This document shows positions 32,236 through 42,863 of a DNA stretch of 64,000 nucleotides, in pieces (the first letter of the stretch is position 1; each line of letters opens with the position of its first letter). The stretch is from Brachionus rotundiformis (lineage: Eukaryota; Rotifera; Eurotatoria; Ploima; Brachionidae), in assembly GCA_016802295.1 (NCBI GenBank), contig JAESIW010000200.1:816107-880106 (forward strand), in the 5' to 3' direction. The notes beneath the pieces were generated by a model that was not told the DNA's origin, did not search any database, and saw only the letters and a list, made by a program, of their open reading frames with translations. Made by a program: the position numbers and the translations under genes.

Positions 32236-33237
32236 TTAATGTTTCGATAATTGAGCAGAAAACGTGGTAGACGACATATTTTTGCTCATGCCAAACATGA
32301 AGATCATCTCGGCAATCATATTTACAAACTCTTTTCGAAATAACTTATTAAATATTATTTGTACCACTAGTCCTAGGGAAAAGTTGTAGCAGGCAATGAT
32401 GAAAGAGCATGTGTCATACAAAGCTATAAATGAGCCAATTTCTGGATCTTTGGCTATCGATGGTTCAACCACTTTAAGCAAGTTTGTCACCAAAAATATG
32501 GAAAATGGTATGAATGAAATCAAAAACAAAATGTTAGAAGCAATCAGAGTAAAAGCAAAATGCATTTCTTTAACTGAGCCCAATTTTCTTTTTGATTTGG
32601 CCACCTTTCGGATCAGCACAATATTTGTACCAAACATGAAAAAAAATGGAGTAAACATCCCAAATAGCTGGATAATTGCTATTCTAGAGATGGACAGTGC
32701 AGGATGTGCCACACAGCTTAGTTTTGTTTCATTGGTCTTGTTGTTAAATGTTGAAAAACTCTTGAAAAAAAAGCTCGGACTGCAAAGAATCGCCAGAATA
32801 AAGTACATTAGGAAGATTATTTTTATTATATTACTTTTGTGCTGTAGTCTTTTGAATCTATTCGGGTACAAAATAAAGACCAGACGGTCAACTGTGAGCA
32901 AAAAGTTGAGCCAAAAGCATCCGCTCAAAAAAAGACGGATAAAAAACGATGCCAGCTTGCATCCAATGTCTGTATTTTCTTCATAGTTGTAAATTTTAAC
33001 TGCATTGGCAAAGCGAAGACCGATGCTGGTCAATACAAAAATACTGTTTAAAGATATGGCTATCAGAAATGCACTCATTGAGTTTTTGGCAAAATTTTTG
33101 CGTAAATAGACACAAATTTGAATTGTGTTCATCAAAACACCAGATGGCATTAGAGTGTACAAAGCTATTACCAAAAGAGTTTGATTTACTTCGTATCTCC
33201 ACTCAAAAATACCAATGCTAGAATTTTTTGATTCCAT
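32236..33237 (-). CDS. Rhodopsin-class (class A) GPCR, peptide-receptor-like, paralogue 1
   Basis: Intronless, 333 residues, seven hydrophobic helices. The short N-terminus has glycosylation sites (NSS, NQT). TM1 begins near residue 22; TM3 starts after the conserved Cys93 (IGCKLASFFIR) and ends with TVDRLVFILYP, where DRL replaces the usual DRY at 117-119. The ECL2 cysteine is in LSCVAHP. TM6-TM7 contain SFIPFSIFLV and CYNFSLGLVVQIIFNKLFRK, the last replacing NPxxY. This resembles FMRFamide- or orphan-type invertebrate peptide receptors, but the ligand cannot be told. Two paralogues share the FEWRY..NQT start or the TM layout (36588 and 40415). It lies between two direct repeats (31940 and 33950). 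Confidence 0.8.
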   Translation of the reverse strand: MESKNSSIGIFEWRYEVNQTLLVIALYTLMPSGVLMNTIQICVYLRKNFAKNSMSAFLIAISLNSIFVLTSIGLRFANAVKIYNYEENTDIGCKLASFFIRLFLSGCFWLNFLLTVDRLVFILYPNRFKRLQHKSNIIKIIFLMYFILAILCSPSFFFKSFSTFNNKTNETKLSCVAHPALSISRIAIIQLFGMFTPFFFMFGTNIVLIRKVAKSKRKLGSVKEMHFAFTLIASNILFLISFIPFSIFLVTNLLKVVEPSIAKDPEIGSFIALYDTCSFIIACYNFSLGLVVQIIFNKLFRKEFVNMIAEMIFMFGMSKNMSSTTFSAQLSKH

Positions 33238-33949
33238 TTTTTTAAAATATTTTTTTTTGTTCTTTTTAATTCGAAAAATTTATTTAGATATAATTTTTAA
33301 AAAGGAAGTTGTTGTAAAATTATCCTATTGTATTGATTTTTAATAAAATTTTATAATGTTTGAGTGATTTTAATGATTTAAAAGCATCCCAAATTTGGTA
33401 TTTAGCCTATAAAAAGCATTTGGAATAGTCTGAAGTGATCATTTGTACTTATTAAATCTGTTTTAAGAGAACAATTTGCGAAATTTTATGATGGTAAAGC
33501 TGTCTCTTATATCTACGCTGAATTTCCTTTAATTTGGTGCGCATTTTTCACATTACAATTAATAATTAACATTAATTAATAGGAATATTTTTAATTTTTA
33601 TTTGATGAAAAAATAATTTATTCTAAAATTTTAATAAGAAAATCTCTTCCCCACAAATAGAAAGCTCTTCAGGACAATCAGCTTCTCATCGACTCAAAAT
33701 TTTTATTATTATTTTTTTTAATTATTTTTTTTTAATTTTATAACGAAAAAAAATTATTTAAATCAAAAGTCCATAAAGGCTTATTTACATATTCTTCGTC
33801 ATTCAATAATCCTTTAAGAGCTAACAGATGAGAAAAAAAGAAAAGATTTTAAGTTTATGATCAAATTAAAATGATCATGCTCAAAAATTAATTTTTTAAA
33901 GTTTTTAATAATCTTTTTAATTGAAAAATGTTATACATGTTAAATGATG

Positions 33950-34125
33950 ATCGACAATAAGGGGTTCACTGTTCCATTGATGCTACGCAATGCAAATATC
34001 TTATCAATACATTCTCTTCTAAATCCGGCTTGGATCATTTGAAATAATTGAATAAAAATTATTTTTAAATTATTTATTTTCATTATTTTAAAAAGTATTA
34101 TAATTAAAATATAATCCATTAGTTA
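33950..34125. repeat. Direct repeat flanking GPCR gene 1, right copy
   Basis: Copy of 31940-32135 in the same orientation, lacking short pieces (for example nine bases in the FRRGRECID part). See the left copy. Confidence 0.8.
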
Positions 34126-34489
34126 AAATAAAATCAGCGCCTGAATAAAATCAAATTTTTGCAGAAATTTTCAGACACAAAAAATTAAGTTTAACATTGA
34201 ATGTTTACTTTAAAAATGTGATTCTGCAATAAATTTTTTTAGTCGAAAATATTTAAAAATATATTTTTATAATAATTTTTGAGCATGATCATTTTAATTT
34301 GAGCAAAAACTTCAATTTGCCAGACCGAAGCTCATGTGGGATCAAGTGTGAAGAAGCCAACCATGAGTTTTACATTCATTTTTTTGTGCTTAAGAGTTCC
34401 TAATTGTGTTAATTAGCAATTAACTTGTGGAGATGAGATAGACCCAAAAACATGTACCGTAAAACCTCGCACAGTGTCACATGCGGTTT

Positions 34490-34610
34490 TAAGTGAGACA
34501 TGTTTTAAAAGTCTTGGGAAATTAAATGGCATGTAATTATTAGTTATGTTATTAATATTGAAATAAAAAACAAAAATACTGAACTAAGGAACAAATGTAT
34601 TTTTTATTTC
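34490..34610. mobile_element. Pogo/Tigger-like terminal fragment
   Basis: TACCGTAAAACCTCGCACAG followed by GTCACATGCGGTTTTAAGTG resembles a pogo/Tigger element end (TACCGTAAA tip as at 4064 and 44756, AACCTCGCA as in Tigger ends). No opposite terminus was found nearby. Confidence 0.35.
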
Positions 34611-34855
34611 TAATAACGAATTATCCATTTTGTACATTGATACCAAATGACATCGCCAGGCAAATTCTCTGTGGCTCGTTTACAGGTCCAATCGTTATCG
34701 GCAAAAGTCATTGCTAGATTTCCTTAAGTTGATTCTAAGTTACGAAAACTACAGAAAGGGAGGTAAACTTTTCCTTTTCCTCTAGTTTTTTTCGCTTGTT
34801 CTGGTTTAATGAACTCATCTTGGCTTAAGTTGTTTGGGATTTCGATAAAAGACAT
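34610..34855 (-). other. Short interrupted frame of unknown origin
   Basis: From an ATG at 34855 the minus strand reads MSFIEIPNNLSQDEFIKPEQ, KGKVYLPFCSFRNLEST, a stop, then NDWTCKRATENLPGDVIWYQ C to a stop at 34610. The W..C and W.QC pattern hints at a transposon zinc-binding (FLYWCH-like) segment, but this is weak. Confidence 0.25.
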
Positions 34856-36587
34856 TATGGATATAGTGAATATTGTCTAGCTCAATAATTTCCTTTATGT
34901 ATGTTTTTTTAGATAAATATTTGTTTCTATTGGATCAATTTAGCTGTCAAAGAAATAAAACAGTTACTAAGTTAATCATATTTGACATTTTAAATTTAAT
35001 TGTACTAACAAAAAATATTTGACCCTAACATCAGTATTTTTGTTCCAGAAAATATTATTTTTGTTTTTTAAAAATATTATACGCGAAATTAAATGAAATA
35101 TTTTTACATATATAATGTATATGTACATGGTACATTAGTAGAAATACCTTTAAAGTTCAAAAATGTTCCTTTGACTCAAAAAAAAGCCACAATCTAAAAA
35201 TCAATCTAATTTTCTTATGAAAATAAAAAAAAATTAAGTCTAATCGAAATAAGAGCTCTTATATTTGATTCCTAGCTCCAGATTTAAGCGACCTCTTTTA
35301 GTTTTGAAGTCTAAGAATATGCTTCTTAGTAGCATTTCCAAATACTCCAAACTTTAGATCTGTACTCTCAGAATGCACTTTTTCCCTAAAGTGTAAATAA
35401 TGTTTACTAACCCAGTAACTTAAATATCAAACAATTGTAAAGATGGTAAAACCATCTAAATATATTAAAGAAAGTTGATTAAAATAACTTAATTTTACTA
35501 ACATTTTGTTATAAATTATACTTTTAAGAATATTATTATTGATAAAAATTTGTCTAATAAAATCTCAGAATAGAGTAAAATTTTTCTTTAAATTCTATTT
35601 TAAGTAACATTAGCTACAAAGTACCATTTTTGGGTAGCTTAACGACTGACTCAAAAAAACCTAAAAATTACAACTAATCCTAATAGGAGGTTGGGACTAG
35701 GACGATCAGAGATCTAAATCGTTCAGTCTTTCGTACACTGCAAAGTGCGCCATTAAGCCAGCAAGGTACTGCAGCGCCCTAGAGCTCTTCAATTGCCACG
35801 TATTACACGGTTGATTATATCAATTTTAAAAAGTATAAAATTTGTAAAACAAACTTTTCTATTTTAAGAAAATTTTTGTTTTCAGAGTGTTAATTTAAAA
35901 GTTTTAGATATTAAAATTTATTATACTAATCAATTAATAAAAAGTCATTTTTTAAGTTAAGATGCTGCGTTAAAAAAGGCAAAAAAAAGTATAAGAGTTA
36001 TTTTTTTAATTTTTTATTTAAATAATTCACTTCCTAATTCGACTTTTAGTGCGGCACTTAAGTTTGAAATTTAAGTATTAAAGCTGCGGCATCCTAATTA
36101 TACGACCAAGTAAGTCACAAACCGAAAGCCTTAATTTCTTAAGTGGTTCTGTAACATTCTTTGGTAAACCAGGAATTTACAGGTTGAAATTCGCTTATGA
36201 CAATTCTTTGCCAATTTTAATTTTTACAAAAACCTAAAAAACTTATTGAAGAATTTTAATAATTAAATTATGAATTAGTATTAGTACTGATGTCATGATA
36301 TTTAGCATCATTAAAAATCTTTTTTTTTTTAATTGTATAAAAAGCAATTATTTTTATAAAATTTAAAATAAATGTCTAATCAACCTACAATGCTGAAATA
36401 AGATTTTTTTTTGAAATTCTAAACTTTCACTTTATGTAAACCCTGAGAATATATCCTCTTCCTGTGTACGAAAATAATTAATTTTTCTCTAATTAAAATA
36501 ATTATTGTGATCAAAATACCAATTTAAGACAATATTTAAATATGACTTTCTTTGCTTTTAAAAAATATTCTTATACCGAAGCTTAAA
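34856..36587. other. Intergenic with a GC-richer island
   Basis: AT-rich except 35680-35800, which is notably GC-richer. Its minus strand contains TGGCTTAATGG, close to a pol III A box, but no convincing B box or cloverleaf, so it is not called a tRNA. No protein frame seen. Confidence 0.4.
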
Positions 36588-37583
36588 ATGAATGCATCCA
36601 ATTTTACATTTGAATGGCGATACGATCTCAACCAGACACTTTCGTTCTATTCCATTTACACATTTTTACCAATTGGTATTTTCTTAAATCTTGTTCAGAT
36701 TGTTGTCTATCTTCGTAAAAAATTTATCAATACAAGCATGAGTAATTATTATATTCAAATTTCGCTAAATAACATCCTAGCGATTGGCTTGACCATGGTC
36801 CGTTTTATTGGTCAGATAGATTTCTATCCATTTGAGGAGAATACTGAATTTGGATGCAAATTTTTGGCCTTTGTGACCAGATTTTCATATGCTTCATGTT
36901 CATGGTTCAATTTTCTGGTAACAATGGATCGACTTGCATTCATCCTGTTCTCCAATATGTACAAAAAGGTTCAAAGTAAATGGCTAGTGATAAAAATATC
37001 AATTATAGTTTATTTACTACTGATATTAATCAATAGTCCGAACTTTTTCTTTGGATATACAAAGATAACCAGAAATTATACAACAAGGACAGTGGTGTTT
37101 TATTTTTGCACCGGATCGGTGGAGCTAAATTTTATCAGAGAGTTTTCTAGTCAAATAATTGGCATTTTTGTACCATTCGGACTGATGCTTGCATCTAATG
37201 TATTTTTAATCTACAAAGTAATTGAATCAAAGAAAAAAATAAATAGTAATCGGGAAACAAGTTTTTTGTTCACTGTAATGCTATCGAATATGATTTTTTT
37301 GCTGGCACTTATTCCATTTACCATTAATATCCTAATCCGTCTCATTGTCATAGCTAATCCTTATATTGAGACTAAAGTTGCTGGCTATCTTACTTTTATA
37401 ACTTTGTTTGAGACAATTGGTCGTATAATAATGTGTTTTAATTTTTCTTCAGGGCTAATACTTCATGTATTCTTCAACAAAATATTCAGACGAGAATTTC
37501 TCAACATGTTTGCAGAGGCTTTAAACTTTTTTGGCAAAAATCAAAGAATCTCAATTTCTACAACTTCCTCTAGCCGGATTTAA
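36588..37583 (+). CDS. Class A GPCR, paralogue 2
   Basis: Intronless. The frame opens with an ATG at 36552, but the Met at 36588 (MNASNFTFEWRYDLNQTLSF) aligns with the start of paralogue 1 (FEWRYEVNQTLLV), giving 331 residues. Seven hydrophobic helices. TM3 begins after GCKFLAFVTRF and ends VTMDRLAFILFS (DRL for DRY). TM5-TM6 contain FVPFGLMLASN and LALIPFTINILI. The last helix has CFNFSSGLILHVFFNKIFRR EF, equivalent to CYNFSLG... in paralogue 1. The C-terminal tail is short and Ser/Thr-rich. Oriented opposite to its two neighbours. Ligand unknown; a neuropeptide receptor is the likeliest class. Confidence 0.8.
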   Translation: MNASNFTFEWRYDLNQTLSFYSIYTFLPIGIFLNLVQIVVYLRKKFINTSMSNYYIQISLNNILAIGLTMVRFIGQIDFYPFEENTEFGCKFLAFVTRFSYASCSWFNFLVTMDRLAFILFSNMYKKVQSKWLVIKISIIVYLLLILINSPNFFFGYTKITRNYTTRTVVFYFCTGSVELNFIREFSSQIIGIFVPFGLMLASNVFLIYKVIESKKKINSNRETSFLFTVMLSNMIFLLALIPFTINILIRLIVIANPYIETKVAGYLTFITLFETIGRIIMCFNFSSGLILHVFFNKIFRREFLNMFAEALNFFGKNQRISISTTSSSRI

Positions 37584-37980
37584 TCCTTGAGCGGGAAGAT
37601 TTTAAATTTGATTTTTTATTTTTAATTAATCAAGATAAAATTTTAAAATAATATTTTATTTTTTAATTCTATAAATTTGAATATCTTAATAATCTTCTAA
37701 TTGATCGACTTGATTTTATAACTTAATGTTATAAATAGCAAAATGTTTGATTCTAGCTGTAATACATATAGATGTATATAAAGGAAGTAAATGTAGCCAG
37801 AATTAGGAAAGTATTCTTTTATGAATTTTATTATCATGATCAAATATTATTTTTAAAGAATTAATTGATTTTTTTTAATTAAAAAATTTGATCCAGAGAC
37901 ATATTTTATTATTAAACAAATAATTTTCAACCCTAACCAGGTTTTTGAATAATTATAATTTAGTCTTACAGTTATAAAAT
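37584..37980. other. 3' flank of GPCR gene 2
   Basis: AT-rich; no frame seen. Confidence 0.5.
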
Positions 37981-38255
37981 TGTTGTAGGGTGGTTTTCTT
38001 ATTCACATTCATTGGGTTAAGAAAAGATTGTATACTTGAGTTGTCTTTATTTATAAAACCAGAATGACTTCCTAACTAAGAAAAATCCTTTTTCTTAAAT
38101 ACTATCTCCAATTCGTACAAGTTAATTTCATATTTGCCTAGTTGCTACTAATTAGAATTGCCTAGTAATACCAGTCAATATATTATGACATATTTATCAA
38201 ACAAGTAGAGTAATGCTTAACAACTGATTTAACTAAGTAAATCAGCCCTATAACA
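37981..38255 (-). mobile_element. 3' LTR of a Ty3/gypsy retrotransposon
   Basis: On the minus strand a purine-rich tract (AACAAGGGGGAGTG) precedes TGTTATAGGG, and the unit ends CCCTACAACA at 37981. These are matching TG..CA inverted tips of a 275-bp LTR. An AATAAA (on the minus strand) lies inside. The integrase C-terminus of the same element is at 38664-38993. No 5' LTR is present, so this is a 5'-truncated or rearranged copy. Confidence 0.75.
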
Positions 38256-38663
38256 CACTCCCCCTTGTTAACAAGTGATGTCCTCATCACTGAGGTTCCT
38301 GATTCACAGAATTCACAGAATCAGCAATCCTCAAACCGCGTCGAATTCAGTCACTGAATTCTGCGTTGAACTGTGTCTACTACGGCTGCAGGTCAATCTC
38401 GAAGATTGAGGTATTACACACCGTCTCCCGTTTCCTGTGGTACGCCTGACGATCCCTCTTAAGGAAAGTAGCTGTTCGTGGTCCACTACGCGGAGGCACA
38501 GCGTATCTACCAGCTCTATAGGAGCCTCAGTAGATCATTTAAACTAGGATTCTAATTAATAACCTGATAACAGAACTTAATATTTAACTATATTAGTTAG
38601 AAAACAAAAAAAATAAATAAATAAAAAGAAGTATAAATAAAACATATTTCAGTTCATGTAAAA

Positions 38664-38993
38664 CTATTCATATCGTTTGTATGGTCTTAATCGTTGGACA
38701 TGAATTACAAATGACTTGTTATCTTTCTCTATTCTGTAAGTTAAATCACTAAGTTTTGCAAGTACCTTGTACGGACCTTGCCAACTTGGAAGAAGTTTGT
38801 GAGTATAACCTTGTTTAGGTATAGGCCAATAAATCATTACTTCAGAGCCTATCTCAAAATTAACATTCTTATGAGTTCTATCATATTGCTCCTTGTAATA
38901 ATTCATTCGTTTTTCTCTTTTCCTCTCTACATTCTCATAACTTGCTCTCAATCTATTCAACAATTTTATCTTGTAATCAAATTTGTTCTCCAT
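38664..38993 (-). pseudogene. Ty3/gypsy integrase C-terminal fragment
   Basis: 109 codons: YKEQYDRTHKNVNFEIGSEV, LLPSWQGPYKVLAKLSDLTY RIE and VIHVQRLRPYKRYE. This is the C-terminal GPY/F-type part of a Ty3/gypsy integrase (QGPYKV..KLSD.TY.I....VHVQR.RPY). The catalytic core upstream is missing. The 400 bp between this stop and the LTR is GC-richer and probably belongs to the same element. Confidence 0.85.
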
Positions 38994-39129
38994 GATTTAG
39001 CTTGGTATTTATTTTTTTTTAAAATTAACTACTTTTTTTATTTTATTCAAAAAAAATTAAAATCGAAAGTTTTTTCAATGAATTTTGATTATTCTATTTT
39101 TTTAAATCTTTTTTAGTTCCATATTCAAT

Positions 39130-40100
39130 CCGTGTGGAGCAAAGGGTCATTACTTTTGATTCACATTCAAGATGATCCTTTGATTTTACCTTGCTCCACC
39201 CCATATCATTCCCAATTCAGTGAGCTCTTTTGTAATAGTGTTGACCTCCATGTTATTGATGGTCGTCCTACCTTTCTTCACGGTATCCATTGTAGAGCTC
39301 TAATTGGTATATCTATTCTTTTCATTCTAAGTACATATCCTAGCCATATTAATTCATTGGCTCCGACTTCGTTCTTCTGTATAGCTCATCGTTAGATAGT
39401 TTTTCGAACCACTGTTTCCAACGAATCCTTCTTATACTGCAAGCTATTTAAGGCTTTTTCTATCTGACTAAGATGCTATCCGGCATTCATTATCGTAAAT
39501 CAGTGTAGCTTTTACTACTGTGTTGTATATCTAGATCTTCTTTGCTCTAGCAAGTTGGTTTGAGTCTGGAAAATGCCCTTTTTGCTTTTACAAGTCTTCT
39601 CTAAGTGTCTTTATGCGTTCCTATTGATTAACTTATGATGCTTCCAAAGAATGAGAACTCACAGAATCGATGCTTGTTCCATCTATGATTATCAAGGTAT
39701 ACAATTTTGTGTTTATGGACATGATTTTCATTTCAGTCCCATTTATTCATTAACCAAGTCTAGGTATTTAAGCTTTGCTGATAACTCCCTAACCCCTCGG
39801 GATTGAGGTTGTTTTCATCATGGAATAATCTATCATAATTAGGAACAGTGTCAGAGAGAAAACACATCAACTCCTGAACACACTTTGAAGTTTTCTGAAT
39901 GTCTTTTTTCCAGAATTAGGCTACATTTAAAAACTCTCATAGAAAAATTCGAAAGTTAACAATCTACTGTGGTATGCCATAAGTTATTAGTATGACCCAA
40001 AGGGTTTCCCTGTGTATACTATTAAAGGCCTATATTTAGTTGGCAAAGTTGAGGATTAACACACTAATCCGTTCCATACTTTGTTATATGTGAAAATATC
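39130..40100 (-). pseudogene. LINE reverse transcriptase tail, heavily decayed
   Basis: Minus-strand pieces KELTELGMIWGGARSN, RRIRWKQWFEKLSNDELYRR TKSEP and KKGRTTINNMEVNTI match the end of the same LINE type as 31155-32045, separated by stops and shifts. The plus-strand frame at 39132-39395 is a shadow of this. Confidence 0.6.
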
Positions 40101-40414
40101 TGATCAAGGCATCCTATTTTTTCTCACCATTTACTTTAGTTGCTTTGGCCTAAGTCCTCTGGAGTTCATTTTTTTTTAAGAAAAGAAATATGATTTATTT
40201 TTTTAACCCTAAATATTTTAGTCAGATTTTAATATGTTATTAAGGTGTTTGGTAAGTTAACAATTAATATTCTTTATGCGTTGACTCATCTCATATATCT
40301 CATAAATCGGCAATTTATCCTCAGACTTATTTGAGAATTATTTTTGTAAAAAAAAATAGAAAAAAATTTAAATTTTGAAATTTTTTATTAAAAAAAAATT
40401 AACAAAAATTAAAT

Positions 40415-41389
40415 CTAATTAGTTGTTGTTCTTGAAGAGTTAAAAACTTTTTGATTTTTTACAAAAAATGTTGTTATCTTATTTATTATTTTCTTTAACT
40501 CTTTTTGACTTGTTTTGTTCAAAATAGCTTGTAAGCCGAGATAAAACGAGTAATTGATGCAAGCAATTACTCTAGAAATTGTATCCAAGGTGGCCAAAAA
40601 CCAATTGAAATGTTCAGAAAAGTGGAGTTCAGGATTTAGAGTCAAAATCATTGAATAAATTAGATAAACTGAAAATGGTAATTGGAACAAGAGAAAAAAT
40701 ATATTTGATATCAAGAGTGGATAAGCAAAATTCAAATCTATCATTCCTTTAAATTTTCGCTTGGATTCAAAAACTTTCCATACAAGGAACGAATTGGTCG
40801 CTACCATGAACAAAAAAGGAATATAGATTCCCACTATTTGTGAAAGCATCTCTCTTACCAAATTTATCACAACTGATGCAGAACATGTTGATATGGTGCC
40901 ATTTATTTGACTTAACTCTAAGTCATTAATTTCATAAAATAGATTTGGTAGACTAGCAATTACTAAAAAAATGTAAATAATTAAAATTAAGAACCAAACG
41001 ATTATATTTTTTTGGTTATATTTGCTGTATTTGACTGGATACAGGACAAAAAATGCTCGGTCAAATGTGTACATAAAATTTAGCCATGAACAAGCCTGAA
41101 ATGCCAGACGAGTAAAGAATGGAATCATTTTGCACAAAAATAAGACATTGGTAAATATGTTATAAAAATCTTCAAGTCTAAGAAACCTGATAGCTGTCAT
41201 AAGAAGGGCCACAATGTTGTTAAGGGATATGCTAATAAAACAAGGACCCATGGTTGTTTTCATGTATTTTTTTCGAGCAAAAAATAAAATCTGAATTATG
41301 TTGAGCAAAATACCGATTGGAAAGAATATAAAATTGGAATAGAATAGAATTCCATGGTCAACTTTCAATGTTGAATTTCTTAGATCCAT
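40415..41389 (-). CDS. Class A GPCR, paralogue 3
   Basis: Intronless. The frame starts with an ATG at 41413, but a TATATAAA at 41440-41433 would place transcription start at about that point. The Met at 41389 (MDLRNSTLKVDHGILFYSNF) is therefore preferred, giving 324 residues. Seven hydrophobic helices. TM3 follows LCKMIPFFTRLAF and ends YTFDRAFFVLYPV, so Arg is kept but the third position is Ala. The ECL2 Cys is in ISTCSASVV. TM7 has CINYSFYLGLQAILNKTSQK EL. It is the most divergent of the three receptors. Same ligand uncertainty as its paralogues. Confidence 0.75.
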   Translation of the reverse strand: MDLRNSTLKVDHGILFYSNFIFFPIGILLNIIQILFFARKKYMKTTMGPCFISISLNNIVALLMTAIRFLRLEDFYNIFTNVLFLCKMIPFFTRLAFQACSWLNFMYTFDRAFFVLYPVKYSKYNQKNIIVWFLILIIYIFLVIASLPNLFYEINDLELSQINGTISTCSASVVINLVREMLSQIVGIYIPFLFMVATNSFLVWKVFESKRKFKGMIDLNFAYPLLISNIFFLLFQLPFSVYLIYSMILTLNPELHFSEHFNWFLATLDTISRVIACINYSFYLGLQAILNKTSQKELKKIINKITTFFVKNQKVFNSSRTTTN

Positions 41390-41432
41390 TTTATAATTTG
41401 AGATTTTGATCATTTTTTAGATACAGGTACTG

Positions 41433-41440
41433 TTTATATA
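41433..41440 (-). promoter_or_regulatory. TATA box of GPCR paralogue 3
   Basis: TATATAAA on the minus strand, 44 nt upstream of the preferred ATG at 41389 and only 20 nt upstream of the ATG at 41413. The spacing favours the inner start. Confidence 0.5.
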
Positions 41441-41859
41441 CAATTTTGTCATTTACAAGACTGGCTCGGATTAATTTGGCATGTATCTTATAATATTACG
41501 CATTATAAGATAATTATTTTTTGTTAAAAAAACATTATGACGCCCAAACAAAATTAAAATAAGTGATTTAATCCGGTGTAGGCTAAGTTGATAGTTAAAG
41601 GAAGTTGTTTAAATTATTTATTTACAAGATAGGATTTAAATAAATAATTTAGTATTTAGTCTTATATTTTTTGTTTTTAATTACCTTTTTTATCTTTATT
41701 CTAACATTAACCCGCATTAAAAGGTGAGAAAAATAAAATAAAAATAAAAGTTTTTGAGTTATGGTGCAGAGTCAAAAAGTGAAAAAGAAAAAAAATTAAA
41801 AAATTATTAAAAATAGTTTTTTTATTAAGATAAAATTTGATTCTAGATAAAGGTGCGAT

Positions 41860-42117
41860 TTAGATTTTGAAAAAAATTGTGCAATTAAGTATAATGATTA
41901 GAGATGAGTTTTTTAAATTTGGAAGATATAAGCTTATTTTATTAACACAACTCCTAACAGTATCATTACCAGTTTCAGTTTCAGCACGACATTTACCACA
42001 AGCACTAGGACAAGTTGTAGCTAAGAAAAAAGTAGGCAGACCAAGGCTTACCGATGAATAAACAGCTGAAAAAATTCGAATAAATATAAAAAAAGCATTA
42101 AAAATTATACTCATCAA
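41860..42117 (-). other. Possible small secreted Cys-containing protein
   Basis: Minus frame of 85 codons: hydrophobic MMSIIFNAFFIFIRIFSAVY, then LATTCPSACGKCRAETETGN and DTVRSCVNK, then a hydrophobic end. A signal peptide plus CPSACGKC would suit a small secreted peptide. The plus strand has an equally open frame (41867-42061) ending KKKVGRPRLTDE, which looks like an AT-hook. Only one, or neither, is real. Confidence 0.25.
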
Positions 42118-42863
42118 TTTAATTAATTTGAAAATAAATTCCGTATAGTAAAATTTAAATTAACTTAAATTATTAAAAAAATTTAAAAAACTCAGCTCTT
42201 ATTATTATACTTAATTGCGAACTTTTTTTCGAAATCTTAATTTTTAACCCTAAAATTAACTTGCTTTTTAATTTTTATTTTTGCTATAAAATCAACCCCT
42301 TATCTATATTGTATAATATTTAAAAATCCTTATTTTTGAAAAACTCTGAAAAAATTTATAAAAAAAACACTTTTAAACTTTTTTGCTGAAGAAAATATCT
42401 TTGCCATGCTAAGATTAGATAAATATTATTTATTTACAGACTAATTACTTTTGAACCCTCAAATTTAGCGTAATTCTGGAAAAATAACCATCCTCAAAGC
42501 TTAAAAGTTCTAATTTGAGCTAGCTTCTTTGTTTATATTTAAGTGAATTTAAAAGCTTCAATTGTATACAAGGTACAATTGAAGATCCAACAAGTAGTCT
42601 ATCATGTTTCTTGATGAAGACTAATTTATTAAGAATACATATCAGAGTCACATTTTATCAAAAAAATATTTCGAATTATTTTCTAAAACTAGAATAGGTG
42701 TTTTTTAATTATTAAATAAAATAGCTTTGATGTAATGACTTAGCAATTTAAAAAATTATAAATTGGTATAATTTTATTGAAAAATATAATTCAAATAGGC
42801 TCCAGAACATAATGAATCGAGAAAAAATTCACGCGTAGATTTATGATTATTTGTTTAATTAAG
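42118..42863. other. AT-rich stretch upstream of the TPMT-like gene
   Basis: No frame recognised. The first exon of the TPMT-like gene may be hidden here. Confidence 0.4.

Noticed and set aside
32396..32986. 196-codon plus-strand frame
   Set aside because: Complement of the first GPCR gene; lacks protein features.
35680..35800. Possible tRNA gene
   Set aside because: Only an A-box-like motif; no matching B box, anticodon arm or acceptor pairing could be drawn.
41867..42061. Plus-strand frame with AT-hook-like end (KKKVGRPRLTDE)
   Set aside because: The motif is short and the opposite strand has an equally good secreted-protein frame, so neither could be claimed as a gene.
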